A stretch of DNA of 64,000 nt from Silene latifolia (taxonomy: Eukaryota; Streptophyta; Magnoliopsida; Caryophyllales; Caryophyllaceae), in assembly GCF_048544455.1 (NCBI RefSeq), contig NC_133532.1:12960948-13024947 (forward strand), written 5' to 3'. The translations under genes and the position numbers were made by a program. Of this stretch, positions 57,652 to 64,000 are shown piece after piece (position 1 is the first letter of the stretch; each line of letters opens with the position of its first letter). A model generated the notes under the pieces. That model saw nothing but the letters and a program-made list of their open reading frames with translations. It was not told where the DNA came from and did no database searches.

Positions 57652-57719
57652 ATTTTCACAAATGTTTGTACCTTTGTCGTTTTAATAAATACAGAAGAGA
57701 CAGCAAAAAGCACAAAAAA

Positions 57720-60700
57720 ATGTTATACATTATAGGATTGGGGTTAGGAGATGAAAAGGACATTACTTTGAAAGGTTTAGAAGCTGTTCGTAAGTCCGAC
57801 AAAGTCTACATTGAAGCTTTTACTTCTCTTCTTTCATTTGGCATCTCTTCTGATGGTCTTTCTAACTTGGTATGTTCCTTTTGTAATTGCCCTTTTTTTC
57901 CACCTAGAAAATCATTAGTTTTTGATTAAATTCTGCAAAAAGATTGTTTCTTTGGTATTTTTTCCGAGTTTTTCTTCACTTTAACTTTGTTTTTGGTTGA
58001 TTCGTGGATTACCCATTTTGTTTCTTAAGCTTTTATAGTAAATTTTAAGGTTTCAGATTGATTAGAATCGTCTTATATGAACCATTGGTTTTAGGGGTGA
58101 TGTTCTGGCTAATTTAGAATAATGGATTTCTTTCTATGGACTATAGAATGGTACTGGACGTCGGTTTTGATATTGATCTTGTGTTGGTAATTGGGCTATC
58201 TATGTGGCAGATACGGTTTCAAAATGCGATATTGGTAACTTTCTACTTCATTATAATTAGGTCTTACTGCCGCGCCTTGCCCAGATTTACTACCATGGAC
58301 TATAGAGAGCAAATCTATGTTGCTACTACACATCTTAGTACCTTGCTTGCTTTTGTTCAATGCTCGACACTAGACTATGGGTGGTAGATACTCGGATATC
58401 TCATTATAAACTAAAAGTAAGACATGTAATCCGTAAAACACGCATCTGTGTTCTTTTTGAGTCTGAGTAAGATAGAATCGAATTAGCTAATCTGTAGGTG
58501 ATCATCCTATACTATGTTGGCATTTAGGCTTATATATGCAGTACTTTTTAACCAAAGGGAAGTGATTTTTGATTAATTATGTTGTTTTTTTTGCAAGAAA
58601 ATTATACCCATTTTTGTTCATCCATCAAGGGGAATAAAAAGAGAAATCTTACAAAAGAAAGAAACAACAGCAGCCTGCTAAAAACAAAGATATTAAACCT
58701 TATTTAAAGCATTTAATAAGACATCTTGGTGTTGTTCCTGCACTTGTGCAACCATACGTATACTAACAGTGACCTTATGCTTCGAATAACCTGTGAAGGA
58801 GACCTAGCATGATTTCTGAAAATTTTCCTGTTCGCTCTTCCCAAATCGTATATACCATAGCTAATGGTTTCTTTCTTTTGTAACTATGTTGTTGTATCTT
58901 CAGAACAGGTCTAATGGTTTCTCTTTAGTAGAGGCCCTTGTTTTCCTGGTTTGGAATACTATTCGTAGTGTCTTGTCAAAGTTGTTCACGCGTCTTACTC
59001 GACGGGTACTAATTGTGTACTTTTTATCGATCTTTCGCAGGAAAAGTTGTATGGGAAGTCAGTAATTGTTGCAGATAGAGAAATGGTTGAGGAGAAAAGT
59101 GACGGTATGTTGTCTGAAGCTCGCCATTCAGATGTTTCTTTCCTTGTCATTGGCGATCCCTTTGGGTATGTTTTTTATTTCCCTTTTTTTTTTCGTCTCA
59201 CTTATAATGAACAATTTGACAGAACGGCGTGTATAAGTTATGAATCATGATACATTGCGGTCTGATTACTTCACAGTTCACTGTTTGCTGTATGTAAATG
59301 TGTGTATAAAAAAATGTTCTGCCAGTCCTCTTTAAATTTTTTAATTGGGCGTATGAGTTACATTTTCAATAATGATAATATCATGAAAGAGGATGTACTT
59401 TGATTGTAATTGTTGCATCTCTTTTCGATGTGGAGAAACTTCTATGGTGATTTTGTTTTTGAGGGAATTATCATTTGACTGATGCTGCTACCCAAAATCT
59501 TTGTGGATTACAGGGCCACGACACACTCGGATCTTGTGGTTCGGGCAAAACAAATGGGAGTTGATGTGAAGGTGATTCACAATGCAACAGTTATGAATGC
59601 TATTGGAATCTGTGGGCTACAGCTTTACCGTTATGGAGAAGCCATTTCTATTCCATTTTTCACGGAGACATGGAAGCCAAACAGCTTCTATGGAAAGATT
59701 AAGAAAAACCGGGAGCTTGGTCTGCACACTCTCTGTTTGTTAGGTGAGCTGGTATCTTTTATTGGCCTTTTTTCTCCATCTCGTAGATACTATACTTGAA
59801 TTTGGATTTTACATGCTCGTATTGTACTACTATTCGTCTTAGTCGAACCGAGTACTTTTAGTTCTAATTAGTACTTTAACAGAAAAATGAATGTATGACT
59901 ATACGTCTTCCACCTAACATATAGTTTAAGCTTAGTGAGTTTCTGTAAAATGTTGTTTATAAGGCAGAGTAGAGACTTTATTCTAATCTCTTTATAAAAA
60001 CAAGCTGCTGATTTTGATCCTTTTTCTGTTGAAGCGGAGTTATAAAGTAGCATTGAATATGGAAATATTGATGAAGTCGATGTTCTTACTTGAGTATGAG
60101 AAGGATATCAATAACAGAAGGAATATACTGGGAAATAAATGAGAATAACTGGTGAAATCTTAACAAGAGAGTTTAATTTTTCATCAACAATAATTGGACA
60201 TAATTCTTACATTTCCTAGTCCTCCTATGTATAGCTAGGACAATACAAAAAGGGGCAAAACGGTACAATAATAGTCTGTAGGGAGCAATATATTTGAGGC
60301 ATATGATGAGGTGGCTGCAACCTTTCATTTGGTTTGTATTGTGTGATTGAGCCTGATTTTGGTACAGCTTTTTGGTGAGATTGTTGCTGAATTGAGTTAG
60401 GGTATGGAGTTAGAGTTTAATTTTTCATCAACAATAATTGGACATAAATCTTTACTTTTTTGTTATCTGATAGCAAGTTAACACTTCTTTGAGGTGTCGC
60501 CAATCCCCTTCCTTGAATTGTCTATGTTGAACTTCTAAAGGAGCCTTGCCCTTCCAAATACATAACAGGGGTAAAATGTGAATGATGGGAAGGCGAAGCG
60601 CGTAACTTATCCCAGGAGTCCATTTAGGGTCCAAGTTCACAGAACGCGACCAAATTAAAATATAAAGAACAGATTTGAATTTCTTTTTTCGTGCAAGCAT

Positions 60701-61360
60701 CCAGCGTGAGGAAAAAACACGTATGCTAATTGAGGGTTGACACATGGAATCAGATTTAGGACTAAATTGATTGATCAAGTCTCGGAAGCATTACTAATCT
60801 TGTTTTGTAGTTTCTTGGTGTCTTTTTCGTGACATTTTCCTCTTTGTTAAATTGCAGATATAAAGGTGAAGGAACCGTCATTAGAATCTTTATGCAGGTA
60901 ACTCTATGTTTTCAAATAACTAGATCTTTGAATTTAGTTATGTTTAACAGAAACCTTTGTGTTAGCGTGTTCTCACTTGGAAGTACTTTCAGGGGGAAAA
61001 ATGTATATGAACCACCACGGTTCATGTCAATCGCAACTGCAATAGAACAACTCCTTGAAGTTGAGCAGACACTTGGAGAATCTGGTAGAGCTCGCAGCAC
61101 AATATCATGTTTTTTCCTCTTTTGGAGTTTGTCATGGATTATGAGGCTATATAAGGACATTTTTTTTTGCAGCTTATAATGAAGATACAACTTGTGTGGG
61201 TTTCGCTCGGTTAGGAAGTGAGGACCAGATCATAGTCTCTGGTTCAATGAGGCAACTTCTTACTGTGGATTTCGGAGCTCCCCTACACTGTCTTACCATC
61301 GTTGGGGACACTCACCCTGTCGAGGAGGAAATGCTGGGCTTCTATGCCATCAAAGAGTAA
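57720..61360 (+). CDS. DPH5: Diphthine methyl ester synthase, copy B
   Basis: Six exons as in copy A: 57720-57869, 59041-59165, 59514-59743, 60858-60897, 60993-61084, 61173-61360, giving 274 residues with all splice sites and phases intact. Same role as copy A in EF2 diphthamide synthesis. Differences from A: Y33F, V87I, E107G, E109D, S117T, K185N, D264E, R268G. At 107, 109 and 264 copy B has the residue I expect for the family, at 117 copy A does. The leader exon and original promoter are absent; only the last 440 bp of the leader intron region remains, with a MITE. Whether it is expressed is open. Confidence 0.85.
58560..58870. other. Extra segment in DPH5-B intron 1
   Basis: GCAAGAAAATTATACCCATT...CCCAAATCGTATATACCATAG has no counterpart in copy A intron 1. 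It carries no clear TIR or LTR. It may be an insertion in B or a deletion in A. Confidence 0.5.
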
Positions 61361-61785
61361 GTGTTTGAGTTAGGGCTAGAGCTAGACAAAGTGTTCTATA
61401 CAGACAAGCTGGCACAGTCATTGAGATGTGAGGTCGGCTTTTGTATCTTGGCTTTGAAACCTGCAAGAAGAGAGAAAACTAGTTTGATTCTGTATATTGT
61501 TGAATTGAAATTATTTGGGACACCAGCAATTCTAGCCTACATTTTTGCAAACCTTGTAACCGATTGCTCACCTGTAGGGTTTTGTTGAAGTTATTATGCA
61601 TCAATTTCTTTATTTTTGCAAGTGTGAAAATATAACATCTTGAATAGGAATTCAGGACTGTTGTCTAAAAAAAAAAAAGAATAGGAATTCAGGAGTAATG
61701 GAATATTGATCAATTTGTTGAAGTGGAGCACTCCTCCTGTCACAATCATTTTTGTTTTCTTTGCGGGGGTTTGTTTAAATCAAAG

Positions 61786-61894
61786 ATTAGAAGGTTTCAC
61801 TTGTGACTGTCAGAAGCTTATGATCGTCAAAACATGTGATGTCTCAAAACATCTTGGGAGAGGTCACAGGCTTACAAACAAATGAGAATTTGCG
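61786..61894. mobile_element. Small insertion in the B 3' flank
   Basis: Copy A reads GTCAAAGCTAAATAAATG. Copy B has ATCAAAG, 109 extra bases, then ATCAAAG again (61779-61785 and 61895-61901) before ATAAATAAATG. The 7-bp direct repeat looks like a target duplication of a short non-autonomous element. Confidence 0.6.
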
Positions 61895-62169
61895 ATCAAA
61901 GATAAATAAATGATTGAGATGCAAAGAATATCATTTACCTATACGAGCTTTTGCTTACATTAATTAATTAAAGGATTATAAGGGGAGGAAACCATAGAGA
62001 GTATTATATAAGACCGACCTATGGTATTTTTCTTCTTTTCACATCTAATTCTTTTAGTGAAATAAGTTTGCATTCTTTCCGCTTAAAAAAATTTACATTT
62101 TTGATAAAATTACTACGAATCTACTTGAGTGCATACACTAGAATATTCTTTTTAGCTTAATTCGTTTGA

Positions 62170-62553
62170 ATGATCGACCAAATCAAGCTTAGATTCACGG
62201 TAATAACAGAAGAATGTCGTACCATCGTGAAGTTACCAAATTATCTTTTTCCTTTCAGTATTTTAAGTAACGAACTTTCTGTTACTAATGAAAGTCCAAT
62301 TATCATCGAATTCACCTCTAACTCCCCAACCGATTTGGATATTAATGAACTCATTTCAAGTACTTTAAAAGGTGTAATCAGAATTTGGTCTTTAACTCAT
62401 TTGTGTAAATACTACGCATTAAAATTTATATTACCATTCCGTTTAATTGATTTCAGTTCAGTTATTTTCAGCCGAAATAACCATCCACAAATTATAATGT
62501 CAATAATTTCAATTAGCTCAAAGTACCAACTCACAACAAAAAGCAAACGTTAA
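62170..62553 (+). CDS. Unrecognised 127-residue ORF
   Basis: Opens MIDQIKLRFTVITEECR and ends TTKSKR. It has alternating hydrophobic stretches (SPIIIEFTSNS, LKFILPFRLIDF) but no known motif, in AT-rich DNA. It may be chance or a remnant. It occupies a position comparable to the fragment at 42458 behind the other DPH5 copy. I see only a short similarity (SPII followed by a hydrophobic residue), too weak to claim homology. Confidence 0.2.
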   Translation: MIDQIKLRFTVITEECRTIVKLPNYLFPFSILSNELSVTNESPIIIEFTSNSPTDLDINELISSTLKGVIRIWSLTHLCKYYALKFILPFRLIDFSSVIFSRNNHPQIIMSIISISSKYQLTTKSKR

Positions 62554-62629
62554 AGTAATGTACTTGAGGAGAATATTAAGGAAAGGATGAGATGAGATGA
62601 ACCCTAAAACTGCTGGAAAACTCAACTCA

Positions 62630-62771
62630 CTGTCTCACTCACTTACATTCACACACTTTCTTCTCCCCTCAATTTTCCAACCAACTAACTAATTGATTTA
62701 GATAATGAAATCCCAACAAAATTCCTCCTTTTTTTCATCCCTTACATTTCATTTTATGATGTTTTTTTGAG
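62630..62771 (+). other. TULP: Non-coding leader exon of the Tubby-like gene
   Basis: C/T-rich leader (CACTGTCTCACTCACTTAC...) ending GAG|GTAATT at 62771. The intron runs to an AG at 63294 or 63298, ahead of the coding start. The exon start is approximate. Confidence 0.6.
62705..62770 (+). promoter_or_regulatory. Upstream ORF of 21 codons in the Tubby-like leader
   Basis: ATG at 62705 (MKSQQNSSFFSS...) closes with TGA one base before the donor site, wholly inside the leader exon. It may reduce translation of the main ORF. Confidence 0.45.
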
Positions 62772-63112
62772 GTAATTTGTCACTTAATTTCATGTTTTCT
62801 AATCTTAGAATTTGACAATTTGTGATGTTAAATTTCTGGGCTGTACTTTTGAAATTATCATAATTATCAGTTATCCAGTTAATTTGATCTGGGTTTTTAT
62901 GCTTATGATGTGGGAAATTGTAAAAGATTATATTTCTATTGTAGATTTATGGATTAATCTTAATTATTAGGATTAAAGTTTGGATTTTTACCCTAATTAA
63001 AGAATTGAGTTTTGTTTGGTGAGTGTGTTTTTACTAACCCTAATTATTTGGGATCATTTGATGACATTTTTGGCATGTGGGTTTGATGTTAGGAGCTTGT
63101 TTTTCGTACCGA

Positions 63113-63185
63113 GAAGGTCTTAACCTAGTGGATAAGACGGAGGTATTGTGATAATAGATCCCGAGTTCGAATTCCCCTCCCCCAT
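63113..63185 (+). repeat. tRNA-derived SINE fragment in the leader intron
   Basis: CTTAACCTAGTGGATAAGAC resembles a pol III A box region and GAGTTCGAATTCC a B box, spaced about 40 bp, as in tRNA-derived plant SINEs. It does not fold as a full tRNA and no tail or target duplication is clear. Confidence 0.5.
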
Positions 63186-63333
63186 ATGTTATATTTGCCT
63201 AATGATTGTTTTTGGTTGTTTAGTGTAAAATTGTGGATGTTTTAATTAGTTATGTATTTGTGAAGTGATTTCGAAACGAATTTGTGTTTAGAAGGTAGGT
63301 GTGTATATAAGAAAAGCCAAGAATTTGGCAGAA

Positions 63334-63681
63334 ATGTCTATTAGAAGCATTTTACATGACATGAAAGAGGAGCTTGGGAGTATTTCTAGGAAAGGGTTTG
63401 ATGTTAAGTTAGGGAATGGATTTAGATCGAGGTCGAATCAAGGGGTTCAGAGTAGTGTGGTTGCGGTTGACGCGTTTGTGCAGAGTTGTTGGGCTAATAT
63501 GCCACCTGAGCTTTTGAGGGATGTGTTAATGAGGATTGAGGCTTCTGAGAGCACTTGGCCTCTGAGGAGGAATGTTGTTGCTTGCGCTGGCGTTTGCAAG
63601 AATTGGAGAGATATTATGAAGGAGGTTGTGAAAGTTCCTGAGGTTTCCGGCAAATTGACATTCCCAATCTCCTTGAAGCAG
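63334..63681 (+). CDS. TULP: Tubby-like F-box protein, first coding exon (continues right)
   Basis: 116 codons from ATG 63334 (MSIRSILHDMKEELGSISRK) to a donor at CAG|GTTTGAG. N-terminal helix, then an F-box (residues about 46-98: WANMPPELLRDVLMRIEASE, then VVACAGVCKNWRDIMKEVV), then the start of the Tubby domain (GKLTFPISLKQ). Plant TULPs bind phosphoinositides with the Tubby domain and SKP1 with the F-box, working in SCF ubiquitin ligases and signalling. ATG 63334 is chosen because it matches the conserved MSxRS start; upstream codons are leader. The Tubby barrel lies beyond the exon, outside or in the unassigned last 300 bp. Confidence 0.92.
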
Positions 63682-64000
63682 GTTTGAGAAATCAGATTTC
63701 TTACTTTTATCTTCATTGTTACTCCTAGTGGAATTCTGTTGAATGCATTTCGTTTCGTGTTCTTAAGTTTGGTACCTTGATTAATCTATTCATGAGTCAA
63801 TGTTGTATGCTTCATCGTTTGTTCTGTATATTTGTTTTATGGCTTATATGAGAAGTTTTTTCTACTAGACTTGTAGGAGAAGAAGATAATGCTAGGTCAA
63901 ATGGAGTACGAGTAATCCTTTTGCTCAAAGCGTTTGAAATCTAAGCGTTTGAAATATCTTCACTTTTAGGGAAATCCCATCGTAATATCGTTAGGAGCTA
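63682..64000 (+). other. Intron of the Tubby-like gene
   Basis: AT-rich sequence after the donor at 63682. No convincing acceptor with Tubby-domain coding sequence is seen before the window ends. Confidence 0.6.

Larger units (their letters stand above)
33774..61965 (+). repeat. Segmental duplication carrying DPH5 (A 33774-41930, B 57276-61965)
   Basis: Exons, introns and 3' flanks of the two DPH5 copies are closely similar and in direct orientation, about 23.7 kb apart. Copy A's 3' flank is split by the insertion 37686-41790 and resumes with GAAGTGGAGCACTCC, also at 61719 in B. Shared intron sequence excludes retroposition. Between them lies mainly transposon DNA. Confidence 0.9.

Noticed and set aside
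63113-63185. tRNA gene
   Set aside because: A- and B-box-like blocks exist, but the cloverleaf stems do not pair and no anticodon loop is formed; a SINE fragment is more likely.

Overview
The window is nuclear DNA of a flowering plant. The evidence is spliced plant genes (DPH5, a NETWORKED/KIP1-like actin-binding gene, a Tubby-like F-box gene, a secreted proline-rich wall protein), canonical GT-AG introns, and dense plant-type retrotransposons. A Tat/Retand-like Ty3/gypsy element with an antisense extra ORF, and the general repeat style, would suit Caryophyllales (Silene or Chenopodium relatives). That placement is inference only.

Layout. 1-17433 is a nest of LTR elements. An old minus-strand Copia (B) was hit by a Tekay-type Ty3/gypsy element in its RT and by a young complete Copia (C, 11448-17248) in its 5' LTR. 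The gypsy element was in turn hit in gag by another minus-strand Copia (A). Copia C carries a 1044-bp TIR element full of microsatellite. 17434-22011 is a gene island with an extensin-like gene and a NET3-type gene, both on the minus strand. 22012-33206 holds no recognised intact gene: it contains Tourist-like and other MITEs, one probable solo LTR, several Helitron termini and AT-rich DNA.

33230-61360 is framed by two intact six-exon copies of DPH5 (diphthine synthase) in the same orientation. Introns and 3' flanks are shared, so this is a segmental duplication, not retroposition. Copy A has a spliced 5' leader. Copy B lost the leader exon and promoter and sits 38 bp behind a retrotransposon LTR. 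The interval between them was filled by a 4.1-kb Helitron (with its own solo LTR), a truncated unknown gene, a Copia (D), a cluster of gypsy LTRs, and an 8.1-kb Tat/Retand-like element. That last element has lost RT and RNase H but keeps an antisense ORF with a TATA box and an intron.

61361-64000 holds the end of the duplication, a small unrecognised ORF, a tRNA-derived SINE fragment, and the first coding exon of a Tubby-like F-box gene running off the right edge.

The host genes do not form a pathway. DPH5 acts in diphthamide synthesis on elongation factor 2, NET3 in actin-membrane contacts, TULP in SCF ubiquitination or signalling, and the proline-rich protein in the wall. The strongest observations are the DPH5 duplication, the Helitron whose ends are fixed by the paralogous empty site, and the antisense transcription unit of the Tat element. 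I saw no operon, CRISPR array or clearly new enzymatic system.
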